Shown: positions 39,446-48,499, numbered from the stretch's first letter. The stretch is DNA of 64,000 nt from Desulfonauticus sp. (GCA_030950395.1 JAUZRP010000038.1:124001-188000); one strand, 5' to 3'. The notes: generated from the letters alone by a model not told the origin. Translations and numbers: made by a program.

Positions 39446-40414
39446 ATGAAAAGAGTTTATTTTAAAGCCATTCCTTTTGATAAAAAACTCGTTACTTTAG
39501 CTTTAGAATCTGGCGTAGATGCGGTGATAGTAGAAAGTGATAAAAAAGAAGACGTGTTGTCTTTAAGCAGGATAGACGTATTTTTGGATGATGAGCTAAA
39601 ATTTATTCAAATAAAGGAAAAAAAAGATGAAGAACAGGCAGTAAGTCTGGCCAGACAGGGAGAAATGGTTGTTCTCGCGCAGGATACAGAAATTATCCCT
39701 GTGGAAAACATTTTGGCCCAGGTAGAAAATATAGGGCATGAGGTAACTTCTTTAGAGCAGGCTAAAACCGTATTGGGAGTATTGGAAAAGGGAGTAGACT
39801 TTGTGGTGGTTTTACCAGAAGCAGCAACAGAGCTAAAAGAAATTGTCAAAGTAGCCAAATTACGCAAGGGAGAGCTAGACCTTAACTGGGCTACAGTCTT
39901 AGACATCCGCCCCATTGGTTTGGGGCATAGGGTATGTGTGGATACGGTTTCTTTGTTTAAAACCGGTCAGGGGATGTTGGTAGGCAACTCTTCCAAGTTT
40001 ACTTTTTTGGTCCATGCAGAAACAGAAGCCAATCCTTATGTTTCACCTCGTCCTTTTCGGATTAATGCAGGAGCCGTGCATTCTTATACCTTTTTGCCAG
40101 AGGACAAAACTGCTTATTTAGAAGAATTAAAACCTGGCTCAGAGGTACTTATTGTAGATGCCGAGGGACAGCAAGAAATTGCAGTAGTGGGCAGGATAAA
40201 GACCGAAATACGCCCTCTTTTGTTGATAGAAGCTGAGGTTGACCAGGTAAAAGGGAGTGTGATTTTACAGAATGCAGAGACTATTCGTTTGGTGGGAGAA
40301 AATGGGCCTGTTAGCGTGGTAAAATTGCGAAAAGGAGATAAGGTGCGGGTACGTCTGGATGAGGCAGGGCGTCATTTTGGGATGAGAATTAAAGAGCAAA
40401 TTTTAGAAGAGTAG
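39446..40414 (+). CDS. 3-dehydroquinate synthase II (archaeal type)
   Basis: 322 residues, the usual length of the archaeal-type enzyme, which oxidatively deaminates ADH and cyclises it to 3-dehydroquinate; it is unrelated to AroB. Typical stretches are GVDAVIVESD, LDIRPIGLGHRVCVDT, GQGMLVGNSSKFTFLVHAET and FRINAGAVHSYTFLPED. GGAGAGGGG lies just before the ATG. It follows ADH synthase by 46 bp, and pheA starts 3 bp after its stop. Confidence 0.93.
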   Translation: MKRVYFKAIPFDKKLVTLALESGVDAVIVESDKKEDVLSLSRIDVFLDDELKFIQIKEKKDEEQAVSLARQGEMVVLAQDTEIIPVENILAQVENIGHEVTSLEQAKTVLGVLEKGVDFVVVLPEAATELKEIVKVAKLRKGELDLNWATVLDIRPIGLGHRVCVDTVSLFKTGQGMLVGNSSKFTFLVHAETEANPYVSPRPFRINAGAVHSYTFLPEDKTAYLEELKPGSEVLIVDAEGQQEIAVVGRIKTEIRPLLLIEAEVDQVKGSVILQNAETIRLVGENGPVSVVKLRKGDKVRVRLDEAGRHFGMRIKEQILEE

Positions 40415-40417
40415 CCT

Positions 40418-41503
40418 ATGTCTAGTTTAGAAGATATTCGCAAAAAATTAAACGAAATAGATCAAAATTTAGTAGAATTATTGAACAAAAGGGCTGAACT
40501 TAGCCTTGAGGTGGGCAAAATAAAAGCTCAAAGCGATGATCTAGTGTTTAAGCCCTTTAGAGAACGAGAAATTTTAAAAAAGATTCAACAGATCAATCCT
40601 GGTCCTTTGCCCTCAGAGCATCTTGTGGCAATTTATAGAGAGATTTTGTCCTCTTCCAGAAGGTTGCAACGTCCTCAGGTAGTGCTGTTTTTGGGCCCTG
40701 AGGGCACATTTTCGCATCTGGCAGCTTTAGAATATCTGGGACAAAGTGTGGAATTTCGGCCCAAAAATAGTATTGAAGGTATTTTTCAGGGAATAAGTTG
40801 TGGCGAGGCGGAGCTAGGCATTATCCCGTTGGAAAATTCTTTGCAAGGAAGTGTGGGACAAAGTCTGGATTTGTTCATGCGTTATGAGGTGTTTATTCAG
40901 GCAGAGCTTTATTATCAAATTTCCCACAATCTTTTGTCTTTAGCTAAGGATATTAGCGAGATCAAAAAAGTTTATTCTCATCCTCAGGCCTTAGAGCAGT
41001 GCAGCACCTGGTTGCGCCTCTATTTGCCCGAGGCAGATCTTCTGCCCGAGGCAAGTACGGCTAAGGCGGCCAAAAGAGTAACCCAAGAACAGGATGCTGC
41101 AGCCATTGGCAATTATAAATTGGCCAGCTTGTTTAACTTAAACATTTTGGCCTCTCATATTGAAGACTTACCAGACAACTGGACGCGTTTTCTTATTATT
41201 GCGGCCAGGCCTTCAGACAAAGAAGGCAAGGAAAAAACATCTTTGGTCTTTACTCTGGCAGACAAACCCGGGGCCCTGTTAGAAGCATTAAAAGTATTTG
41301 CCCGAGAAGGTATTAATCTGAAAAAATTGGAATCCAGACCCCTAAAAGGAGAAAAATGGAAATACGTGTTTTTTGCCGACGTGGAGTGTGATTTGACTCA
41401 GGAACAATACAAAAATTTGATTCAAGACCTCAAAAATTATTGCTATTTTTTACGCGTACTAGGAAGTTATCCCAAAGGGGAGTACATTAATGCCAGGTTT
41501 TAG
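40418..41503 (+). CDS. pheA: Bifunctional chorismate mutase/prephenate dehydratase
   Basis: 361 residues: an AroQ-type chorismate mutase domain (about 1-85, LEDIRKKLNEIDQNLVELLN), a prephenate dehydratase domain (FLGPEGTFSHLAAL onward) and an ACT regulatory domain (TSLVFTLADKPGALLEAL) for feedback by Phe. It converts chorismate through prephenate to phenylpyruvate. It lies in the aromatic operon between dehydroquinate synthase II and aroA. The tail contains several Tyr and Phe residues, but no terminator follows, so it does not look like an attenuator. Confidence 0.95.
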   Translation: MSSLEDIRKKLNEIDQNLVELLNKRAELSLEVGKIKAQSDDLVFKPFREREILKKIQQINPGPLPSEHLVAIYREILSSSRRLQRPQVVLFLGPEGTFSHLAALEYLGQSVEFRPKNSIEGIFQGISCGEAELGIIPLENSLQGSVGQSLDLFMRYEVFIQAELYYQISHNLLSLAKDISEIKKVYSHPQALEQCSTWLRLYLPEADLLPEASTAKAAKRVTQEQDAAAIGNYKLASLFNLNILASHIEDLPDNWTRFLIIAARPSDKEGKEKTSLVFTLADKPGALLEALKVFAREGINLKKLESRPLKGEKWKYVFFADVECDLTQEQYKNLIQDLKNYCYFLRVLGSYPKGEYINARF

Positions 41504-41520
41504 GGGGTTGTAATTGGCAA

Positions 41521-41553
41521 TAGGGCTATAGGCGATAGGCTATAGGCGATAAA
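41521..41553. repeat. Short direct repeat GGCTATAGGCGATA
   Basis: The 14-mer GGCTATAGGCGATA occurs twice back to back (about 41525-41551) in the 277-bp gap between pheA and aroA. The remaining gap has no ORF or terminator. No function is apparent. Confidence 0.65.
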
Positions 41554-41780
41554 CAATGGAAAGCTAAATGGGGTAGATCTTCTAAAAGTTAGCGTTCAAT
41601 CGTAGAGAAACGTTGTTTATTGGTGCAGTTAGATTCGTTGGGCGTAGGAGGGTGAACGGCGAAGGAATTAGGAATAGGGCGAGGCAGTGTTTGTCTGTCC
41701 TGTGTAATTGGTTGTACCGGTAATAAAATAAAAAATATCAATAGATTATACCGCGAGGTAGGTTGAAAGGAAGAGATCAG

Positions 41781-43088
41781 ATGAATAAAGACGTTATTAA
41801 AGTTGAGGCTCCACCTTCTAAGTCCATATCTCATAGGGCTTTGATGTGTGCTGCTTTGGCCAGAGGTCTTTCTAGATTGGAGAACGTTTTGGAAAGTGAA
41901 GATATTTTGCGTACCAAAGAATGTCTGGAGAAGCTTGGTGTTAACATTAAAAAAGACAATGGTTTTTATCTGGTAGAGTCCCCAAAAGAAAGGTTTGTCT
42001 TTAACCAAGAAGTGGAACTTTATGGTGGAGAATCAGGCACTACTTTTCGTTTGATTAGCGGGATGTTGTGCGGGATGGAAGGGACATTTAAGTTTATCCC
42101 TGCTGGCAGGATGAACAAACGTCCCATGAATGGTCTAGAGCAGGCTGTAGCCCCTCACGGAATTACTTTTACCTACTTACAGCATCCCAGTTGTCCACCT
42201 TTTATCCTCCGTTCTCAAGGACTTAAAGGGGGAGTGATTCGAGTTTCTTTAGAACAGTCTAGTCAATATTTATCTGGCTTAATTTTAGGTTCTACTTTAG
42301 CCAAAGATAAGATCACTATAGAGATAGTTGGGCATAAGGTGTTATCCTGGCCTTACGTGGGTTTGACTTTGCAGGTATTAAAGGAGTTTGGGGGCAAATT
42401 TGCGGTAGAAATTTTAGAAAATGGTCAATGGGTGGCTAAGGATTTTCAAGACATTGAGAGCGTTAGTCCAGGGAAAATCAAGTTTCACATTTATCCTGGT
42501 TCTTTGCAAGCAAGGTCATTTCGAGTAGAAGGGGATTTTAGCAATGCTTCTTATTTGTTGGCTGCAGGTGCAGTGGGACAAAGACCTGTGTTGGTGCAGG
42601 GTTTAAATTTGCAAACCCTGCAGGGGGATAGAGCTATTTTAGATATTTTAGAACAAATGGGCGCACGCTTGGAATTTCAGGAGCGGGGAGTAGTGGTTTT
42701 CCCTTCTGCGCTAAAGGGAATAGAACTGGATATGGGCAAATGCCCTGATCTGGTGCCAACGGTTGCGGTTTTGGCTTCTTTGGCTAAAGGCCCTTCCTTA
42801 ATAAAAGGGGTTGCTCATTTAAGGCTGAAAGAAAGTGATAGATTGGAGGCCATGGCAAGAGCTTTAATCTCCATAGGGGCCAGAGTAAAAGTTTTGGAAG
42901 ATGGGCTGGACATAGAGCCAGGTCTTACTTTAAAACAACCAGAAATATTTCACACCTATGACGATCACAGGATTGCTATGAGCGTGAGCTTGTATGGTTT
43001 AAAAGGGTTAAAAGTAAATTTGGATAATCCTGCTTGTGTAGCCAAGTCTTTCCCTCATTTTTTTGATGTGTTGAGAGTAATTTGTTAA
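41781..43088 (+). CDS. aroA: 3-phosphoshikimate 1-carboxyvinyltransferase (EPSP synthase)
   Basis: About 435 residues catalysing the sixth shikimate step, the target of glyphosate. Visible motifs are PPSKSISHRALMCAALARG near the N-terminus, GGESGTTFRLISGML (the GNSGT-like site), SSQYLSGLILG, RLKESDRLEAMA and YDDHRIAMSVS. The start is ATG 41781, preceded by AAGGAAGAG, which gives the family-like opening; a TTG at 41763 is less likely. It is followed after 1 bp by tyrA. Confidence 0.95.
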   Translation: MNKDVIKVEAPPSKSISHRALMCAALARGLSRLENVLESEDILRTKECLEKLGVNIKKDNGFYLVESPKERFVFNQEVELYGGESGTTFRLISGMLCGMEGTFKFIPAGRMNKRPMNGLEQAVAPHGITFTYLQHPSCPPFILRSQGLKGGVIRVSLEQSSQYLSGLILGSTLAKDKITIEIVGHKVLSWPYVGLTLQVLKEFGGKFAVEILENGQWVAKDFQDIESVSPGKIKFHIYPGSLQARSFRVEGDFSNASYLLAAGAVGQRPVLVQGLNLQTLQGDRAILDILEQMGARLEFQERGVVVFPSALKGIELDMGKCPDLVPTVAVLASLAKGPSLIKGVAHLRLKESDRLEAMARALISIGARVKVLEDGLDIEPGLTLKQPEIFHTYDDHRIAMSVSLYGLKGLKVNLDNPACVAKSFPHFFDVLRVIC

Positions 43089-43089
43089 A

Positions 43090-43872
43090 ATGAGAGCAAG
43101 GTCTATTGAACGCATAGCAATTTTTGGGGTCAGGGGGCAGATGGGTTCTCTTTTTGGGCAAAAAGCCCTTGAAGCTGGTTATAAAGTAGATGGTTTTGAT
43201 TTGCCTTTGGATTTAGAGCACATAAGATCCTTATTGCCTGCCAGTGAACTGGTGTTGTTGTGTGTGCCTATGGATGCTTTGGACAGCCTGTTGTCAAAAA
43301 TTTCTCCTTATTTATCTTGCCAACAAATTCTAATGGATATTTGTTCGGTCAAAGTTTTGCCTCTTAGGACCATGAAAAAATATTTTCAAGGAGCAGTGAT
43401 AGGTTCTCATCCTTTATTTGGTCCGGTGCAGCAGCAAGAATTTAGAAAAGTAGCTCTTTGTGTAGATGACCATAAGGCCTCTTATCTAAAAAAAGGCTTA
43501 GAATTTTGGCAGAAGTTGGGTTTTGAGCCGTTTTTGTGCACTGCCCAAGAACATGACCAAGCTATGGCTTATATTCAGGGTTTGAATTTTATTACCACCC
43601 TGACCTATTTTGCTTGTAAAGCTGGAGAAGAGCCCATTAAACGGTTTATAACTCCTTCTTTCAAACGTAGGCTTGATGCTGCTCAGAAAATGTTGCGTCA
43701 GGATTTTAAGTTGTTTGCCACTATGTTTGAAAGAAACCCTTATTCTGCAGATTGTATAAGACAATTTAGATCTTTTTTAAATTTGGCAGCTGCAGGAGAA
43801 ATAGAAGTTTTGGCTGAAAAAAGCTGGTGGTGGTGGAAAAGTACATATAAAAAAGGGAAGGACAAAAGTTAG
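43090..43872 (+). CDS. tyrA: Prephenate dehydrogenase with a Trp-rich regulatory tail
   Basis: 260 residues with an N-terminal Rossmann fold (GVRGQMGSLFGQKALEAG) and the TyrA-type helical C-terminal half (HPLFGP, EHDQAMAYIQGL). It oxidises prephenate to 4-hydroxyphenylpyruvate for tyrosine. There is no chorismate mutase or ACT domain. The last 17 residues, SWWWWKSTYKKGKDKS in part, contain four consecutive Trp codons (43825-43836). With the following terminator and an antiterminator made from its own codons, the tail appears to serve as the leader peptide for the downstream trp genes. Confidence 0.93.
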   Translation: MRARSIERIAIFGVRGQMGSLFGQKALEAGYKVDGFDLPLDLEHIRSLLPASELVLLCVPMDALDSLLSKISPYLSCQQILMDICSVKVLPLRTMKKYFQGAVIGSHPLFGPVQQQEFRKVALCVDDHKASYLKKGLEFWQKLGFEPFLCTAQEHDQAMAYIQGLNFITTLTYFACKAGEEPIKRFITPSFKRRLDAAQKMLRQDFKLFATMFERNPYSADCIRQFRSFLNLAAAGEIEVLAEKSWWWWKSTYKKGKDKS

Positions 43873-43917
43873 AGGCCAGAAGCCGTATCCTTCCCTTTAA
43901 GGATACGGCTTTTTTTG
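43825..43917 (+). promoter_or_regulatory. Intra-operonic trp attenuator embedded in the tyrA 3' end
   Basis: Four Trp codons (43825-43836) lie 34 bases before the tyrA stop (43870-43872). AAAGGGAAGGA (43852-43862, inside tyrA) is perfectly complementary over 11 bases to TCCTTCCCTTT (43888-43898), which covers the upper 5' arm and loop of the terminator hairpin. A ribosome stalled at the Trp codons would leave 43852-43862 free to form the antiterminator; one that reaches the stop codon would cover it and let the terminator form. This would couple trpEGDCFBA to Trp-tRNA charging. Confidence 0.82.
43881..43917 (+). terminator. Intrinsic terminator between tyrA and trpE
   Basis: AGCCGTATCCTT (43881-43892) pairs perfectly with AAGGATACGGCT (43899-43910) around a six-base loop, and a run of T residues follows. 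It is the terminator half of the proposed trp attenuator. No separate promoter is seen in the 68 bases before trpE. Confidence 0.93.
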
Positions 43918-43984
43918 TGCTGGGACCTTAAACAGCAGAGTGGGGCTGTTCAAGTTGTGGGGTAAACATGAGGAGGGATAAGGT

Positions 43985-45391
43985 ATGATAGAGCTAGCTC
44001 AGGAGGCAAAGATATTGTCTGCAGATATGCAGACCCCAGTATCTTTGTACCTAGATATAATTGGCAAAAAAAATGGTATTTTACTGGAAAGTGCAGAAGT
44101 AGATGGTCGGTTAGGGAAATATAGCTTGTTGGCCTGGGATTTTATTTTAGAACTTGGTTGTGAGAAGGGGTTATTGAGCCTAAAAACTATTGACCCTGCT
44201 TTAAAACCCTTAGAAAATTATGCAGGCAAGCCTTTTTTAGAAGGATTGCAATGTGTTTTAGATAATTTGAATCTGAAACCACCCGTACCGTCTCTGCCGG
44301 CTCTTACCAGATCCCTTATTGGTTATTTTGGCTATGGCAGTAGTGTGTTTTTTGAACCAAAATTGAGAACAAAATTATCTGAACAGGACGCGGAGATTCG
44401 TCTGGTTTTACCTTCTAAGATATTGTTGTTTGAACATCTCTATCATCGTTGTGTTTTTATTTCTTTAGGAAAACAGGCAAAGCTGCCCAGACCCAAAGCT
44501 CTTCAGGAAAAAAAAGAAGTTAAGGTGGGCGAGTTAAAATTTTTATTTGCCCAAAATGATTTTGAGCAGGCCGTGGCGAAGGCCAAAGAATTAATTCGGC
44601 AAGGTGAAGCCATTCAAGTGGTTTTATCTACTTTGTTTAAAGCTCCTTTTAAAGGCGATCCCTTTTCTGTTTATAGACGGCTTAGACTGATTAACCCTTC
44701 TCCCTACATGTTTTTTATGCGTTTTGAAAACGAGGTTTTGGTAGGTTCGTCTCCTGAACTAATGGTTAAGTGTGAACAAAATAGGCTAGAGTTAAGACCC
44801 ATTGCAGGGACGCGTCCACGGGGGCAAACTCCTCAAGAAGACGAGGCTTTGGCCAAAGAACTTCTGGCAGACGAAAAAGAAAGGGCTGAGCATGTAATGT
44901 TGGTCGATCTGGGGCGAAATGATTTGGGACGTATTGCTACAGGTGGGAGTGTGCATGTGGACAAATTTATGCAAATAGAAAAATTTTCTCATGTAATGCA
45001 TCTAACTTCATATCTCAGAGCTCACTTAAAGCCAGGTTTGGGACATCTGGATGTGTTGCAGGCGACCTTTCCTGCTGGCACTGTTTCAGGCGCACCTAAG
45101 ATTAGAGCCATGGAAATTATAGCTGATTTAGAACCTTGTCCTAGAGGGATTTACGCTGGAGCTGTAGGTTGGTTGGGACTGGATAAAGATAGTGTAAATT
45201 TGGATACAGGTATTGCTATTCGCACTTTGTGGTTTAGAAATGGTCAGGTTTTTGGACAGGCGGGAGCAGGTATTGTTTTTGATTCCCAGCCTGAAAAAGA
45301 ATGGCAGGAATGTCAGAACAAAGCCAAGGCAATTATAAGAGCCTTAACCCAGAAAGGAGATACTGATGATTTTGTTAATAGACAACTATGA
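43985..45391 (+). CDS. trpE: Anthranilate synthase component I
   Basis: A 468-residue chorismate-binding enzyme making anthranilate with TrpG. The N-terminal LLES (33-36) is the tryptophan feedback site, so the enzyme should be allosterically inhibited. Active-site motifs are PIAGTRPRG, DEKERAEHVMLVDLGRNDLGR and GAPKIRAMEII. GAGGAGGG precedes the ATG. Its end overlaps trpG by 26 bp, which favours equal production of both subunits. It is the first gene after the internal attenuator. Confidence 0.96.
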   Translation: MIELAQEAKILSADMQTPVSLYLDIIGKKNGILLESAEVDGRLGKYSLLAWDFILELGCEKGLLSLKTIDPALKPLENYAGKPFLEGLQCVLDNLNLKPPVPSLPALTRSLIGYFGYGSSVFFEPKLRTKLSEQDAEIRLVLPSKILLFEHLYHRCVFISLGKQAKLPRPKALQEKKEVKVGELKFLFAQNDFEQAVAKAKELIRQGEAIQVVLSTLFKAPFKGDPFSVYRRLRLINPSPYMFFMRFENEVLVGSSPELMVKCEQNRLELRPIAGTRPRGQTPQEDEALAKELLADEKERAEHVMLVDLGRNDLGRIATGGSVHVDKFMQIEKFSHVMHLTSYLRAHLKPGLGHLDVLQATFPAGTVSGAPKIRAMEIIADLEPCPRGIYAGAVGWLGLDKDSVNLDTGIAIRTLWFRNGQVFGQAGAGIVFDSQPEKEWQECQNKAKAIIRALTQKGDTDDFVNRQL

Positions 45392-45938
45392 CTCCTTTAC
45401 TTTCAACCTGGTACAGGAAATCCAAAAATTGGGCATAGAGCCTGTAGTTGTAAGAAACGATGTTGAGGAATTATTTGAACTGGTTTCAAAAGCCGAAAAA
45501 ATTATTATCTCTCCTGGACCAAGTCGGCCTGAAAACGCAGGTTATTGCCTTAAAATTTTAGAACAGGTAAAGCCCGTTACTCCTGTTTTGGGGGTGTGTC
45601 TGGGACATCAGATTTTGGGCCATTTTGCTGGGGCAAAAATTATAGGCGCTCCCCAAATTATGCACGGCAAGGTCTCTACCATATTGTTTGATACGACCTG
45701 CCCTATTTTTAAAGATTTGCCTGAGCGAGATGTAATGTGTAGGTATCACTCTTTGGTCATAGAGCCAAAGGAAAATAAACTGTTTAAAATTACTGCTACA
45801 ACAGAAGACAAAGTGATTATGGGGATTGAATATAACGATAGACCCTGGTTTGGAGTTCAGTTTCATCCAGAGTCGATCTTAAGCCAAAACGGCCCGAAAA
45901 TTTTAAAGAATTTTCTGGAAATTAGCGTTACATCTTAA
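45366..45938 (+). CDS. trpG: Anthranilate synthase glutamine amidotransferase component
   Basis: A 190-residue class I glutamine amidotransferase. The nucleophile Cys78 is in GVCLGHQILG, and the His-Glu pair is in GVQFHPESIL. It starts MILLIDNYDSFTFNL, the standard TrpG/PabA opening. It supplies ammonia to TrpE and could also serve folate synthesis. It is a separate protein here, not fused to TrpD. Confidence 0.95.
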   Translation: MILLIDNYDSFTFNLVQEIQKLGIEPVVVRNDVEELFELVSKAEKIIISPGPSRPENAGYCLKILEQVKPVTPVLGVCLGHQILGHFAGAKIIGAPQIMHGKVSTILFDTTCPIFKDLPERDVMCRYHSLVIEPKENKLFKITATTEDKVIMGIEYNDRPWFGVQFHPESILSQNGPKILKNFLEISVTS

Positions 45939-45982
45939 ATAATATTTTTTAGTTTTTTTATTTATGTAGGAGGTATGAAGGG

Positions 45983-46981
45983 ATGACGTTGGTTAAAGAG
46001 TGTTTAGAGACACTAGCTGCAGGTAAAGATTTGAGCTATGAAGTCAGTAAAGAAATATTTGCCAGGTTTTTTGATGGTCAGCTGGAACCTGCTCAAAGTG
46101 GCGCGTTGTTAATGGGTTTAAGAACAAAAGGAGAAAGCGAGCATGAAGTATGGGCAGCCGTGGAAACAGCCTTAAAAAGGGCGAGAACTATAGAAAATCT
46201 AGCAGGACCTCTTATAGATACCTGTGGCACAGGTGGGGATGGCAAGCATAGTTTTAACTGCTCCACAGCCGTTGCTTTGTTTTTGGCTGATATGGGATTT
46301 AAAGTGGTCAAACATGGGAATAGGGCAGTGTCTAGCAAGTGTGGTAGCGCAGATATCGTGGAACAATTGGGTTTTCCCTTGGTGCAAGATCCAGAAGAAG
46401 CCAAAGAAGAGCTAGAAGCCAAAAATTTTGTTTTTTTATTTGCACCTTATTTTCACCCCGCGTTTAAAAACGTGGTGCCTATTAGAAAACAACTTGGAAT
46501 TAGAACCCTATTTAATTTGATGGGACCTTTGTTAAATCCTGCCCATCCTACGCATCAGATAATTGGTGTGCCTCAGAAACAATTTTTATCTCTTGTAGCA
46601 AAAGTCCTGGCCAAAAAACGGATTGAATGTGGATGTGTGGTGTACGGAGCAGGGGGATTTGACGAATTAACGCCTTGCGGAGTTAATCAGGTAGTGCTGG
46701 TGGAAAATGAGAAATTACAAAATTTTGAATTGGATCCCGGGGAATATGGATTTTCTCTTGTCCAGGAAAAAGACTTAATTTGTCCCACCAAAGAACAAGC
46801 CCTAATAGAGCAAAAAAAAGTGTTAAGAGGTGAAGGCCCAAAAGCCTTACAAGAAATGGTGGCCTTAAATCTGGGAATGGTGTTGTATTTGTTAAAGCAA
46901 GAAGCTGATCTGAAGTCTTGTTTTGATAGAGCCAGGCATAAGGTTGCTCAGGGTATAAGCAATCTTAAGTTAAATTTATAG
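45983..46981 (+). CDS. trpD: Anthranilate phosphoribosyltransferase
   Basis: 332 residues, normal for TrpD. It attaches phosphoribose from PRPP to anthranilate. The PRPP loop is DTCGTGGDGKHSFNCSTAVA, and KHGNRAVSSKCGSADIVEQLG is the anthranilate/phosphate region. AGGAGG lies about 10 bases before the ATG. It follows trpG by 44 bp. Confidence 0.95.
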   Translation: MTLVKECLETLAAGKDLSYEVSKEIFARFFDGQLEPAQSGALLMGLRTKGESEHEVWAAVETALKRARTIENLAGPLIDTCGTGGDGKHSFNCSTAVALFLADMGFKVVKHGNRAVSSKCGSADIVEQLGFPLVQDPEEAKEELEAKNFVFLFAPYFHPAFKNVVPIRKQLGIRTLFNLMGPLLNPAHPTHQIIGVPQKQFLSLVAKVLAKKRIECGCVVYGAGGFDELTPCGVNQVVLVENEKLQNFELDPGEYGFSLVQEKDLICPTKEQALIEQKKVLRGEGPKALQEMVALNLGMVLYLLKQEADLKSCFDRARHKVAQGISNLKLNL

Positions 46982-47042
46982 AATTTATTTTCTGATAAAA
47001 AGTTTGGATGTATTTTGGTTGGTTTACTAAAGAGGGGCGAGG

Positions 47043-47810
47043 ATGTTAAACAAGTTTAAACAGGCTAAATTGACAGAGATAGAAGTGTTAAAAGCAATGA
47101 AAGAGCAAGGCAGGTTTCCAGCTCCCTGGTCTGGAGCAAGAAAAAGTTTAAAACAGGCTTTACAGAACAAACACGGTCCCAATATTATAGCTGAATATAA
47201 ACGCTCATCTCCTTCTTTGGGCCAGATAAGCACAAAAAGTATTCAGAAGGTTTTAACTGCCTATAAACAGGGTGGGGCCTGTGCCTTTTCTATTTTAACC
47301 GAAGAGAGATACTTTCAGGGGGATATAGACTTTTTGTTTCAAGCTGCAGACTTTGGTTTGCCAATTTTGCGAAAAGACTTTATTCTTGACCCCCTTCAGG
47401 TAGAATTTACCACGACCACCCCTGCTAGTGCACTTTTGCTTATTGTAAGACTATTTTCTGACCCTAAACGGTGTCAAGAGCTATACGAGCTTAGTCTAAA
47501 TTTGGGCCTGGAAGTGGTAGTAGAGGTGTTTTCAGAAGCTGATCTGGAAATAGCCAAGCAAATTCAGGCTCAAATTATTCAGGTGAATAATAGAGACTTA
47601 GATACGTTAACAATAGACTTAAATAAGTCCAAACGGTTAATCCAATTTAAACAAGATAATGAATGCTGGATATCTGCTAGCGGTTTAAACAAGCCTCAAG
47701 ATTTACAACAACTACATACCCTAGGTTACGATGGGTTTTTAATTGGCACTTATTTGATGCAACAATCAGACATAAGTAGTAGTTTAATGCAGTTAAGAGG
47801 CACAGCTTAA
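47043..47810 (+). CDS. trpC: Indole-3-glycerol phosphate synthase
   Basis: A 255-residue TIM barrel. IIAEYKRSSPSLG carries the catalytic Lys, followed by FSILTEERYFQGD, LRKDFILD, IQVNNRDLDTL and the phosphate-binding end GFLIGTYLM. It closes the pyrrole ring of indole. GAGGGGCGAGG precedes the ATG. Separate from trpF, unlike the fused E. coli gene. Confidence 0.95.
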   Translation: MLNKFKQAKLTEIEVLKAMKEQGRFPAPWSGARKSLKQALQNKHGPNIIAEYKRSSPSLGQISTKSIQKVLTAYKQGGACAFSILTEERYFQGDIDFLFQAADFGLPILRKDFILDPLQVEFTTTTPASALLLIVRLFSDPKRCQELYELSLNLGLEVVVEVFSEADLEIAKQIQAQIIQVNNRDLDTLTIDLNKSKRLIQFKQDNECWISASGLNKPQDLQQLHTLGYDGFLIGTYLMQQSDISSSLMQLRGTA

Positions 47811-47878
47811 AGAAATAAGAGTGTGATGGTGGGCGTGAAAACTTTTTTGTAATGTGTGGTCAGTTAGGAGTATTTGCT

Positions 47879-48499
47879 GTGTTGGTAAAAGTTTGCGGTC
47901 TTACCCAAAAGCAAGATGTTTTGGCGATAGATAGTTTGGGCGTTGATATGTTGGGCTTTATCTTTTATCCCAAAAGTCCACGCTATGTCAAAGATAGAAA
48001 TTTATTGCAAGTAAAGACTAGGGCCAAAAAAGTTGGAGTTGTAGTAGATTATAAGGTCTCGGATTTAGAGCAGTTAATGCAGGAATATAATTTGGACTTA
48101 ATTCAGCTCCATGGAGAGTATGAACCTACTGTATGTAAGAGCTTGGGTAAGGAAAAGGTGATCAAAGTATTTTGGCCTGCCAGGTACGAAAAGGCAAGTT
48201 TGTTGGCCAAAGAATTGGAAGAGTTTTTACCTTACGTAAGTTATTTTTTGTTTGATGCTGGGTTAAAATTAGGTGGACATGGTAAGAGGATTGAGCCGGG
48301 AGAATGGAAGGCCCTGGTGAAAGATTTTCCCATAATTTTGGCTGGCGGAATAGCTCCTGATAATGTGAAGCTATTTGTCAGTTTAAATCCCTTGGGTCTG
48401 GACGTGAACTCTGGAGTAGAGGTAGCTCCTGGACTAAAGGATTTGGCCAAAGTAGAGCAATTACTAAAAATCGCAAAAAATTATAACGAGGTAGAATAA
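47879..48499 (+). CDS. trpF: Phosphoribosylanthranilate isomerase
   Basis: About 206 residues, TIM barrel. VKVCGLTQKQDV holds the catalytic Cys, with IQLHGEY and a C-terminal GGIAPDN and LDVNSGVE phosphate site. The start is placed at GTG 47879 because AGGAG lies 8 bases upstream and the protein then opens in the family's usual way; an in-frame ATG at 47852 lacks both. Its stop is directly followed by the trpB ATG. Confidence 0.93.
   Translation: MLVKVCGLTQKQDVLAIDSLGVDMLGFIFYPKSPRYVKDRNLLQVKTRAKKVGVVVDYKVSDLEQLMQEYNLDLIQLHGEYEPTVCKSLGKEKVIKVFWPARYEKASLLAKELEEFLPYVSYFLFDAGLKLGGHGKRIEPGEWKALVKDFPIILAGGIAPDNVKLFVSLNPLGLDVNSGVEVAPGLKDLAKVEQLLKIAKNYNEVE

Noticed and set aside
40418-41780. A third attenuator at the end of pheA (tail with several Tyr and Phe)
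   Set aside because: The aromatic residues are scattered and no terminator hairpin with a U-run follows in the 277-bp gap.
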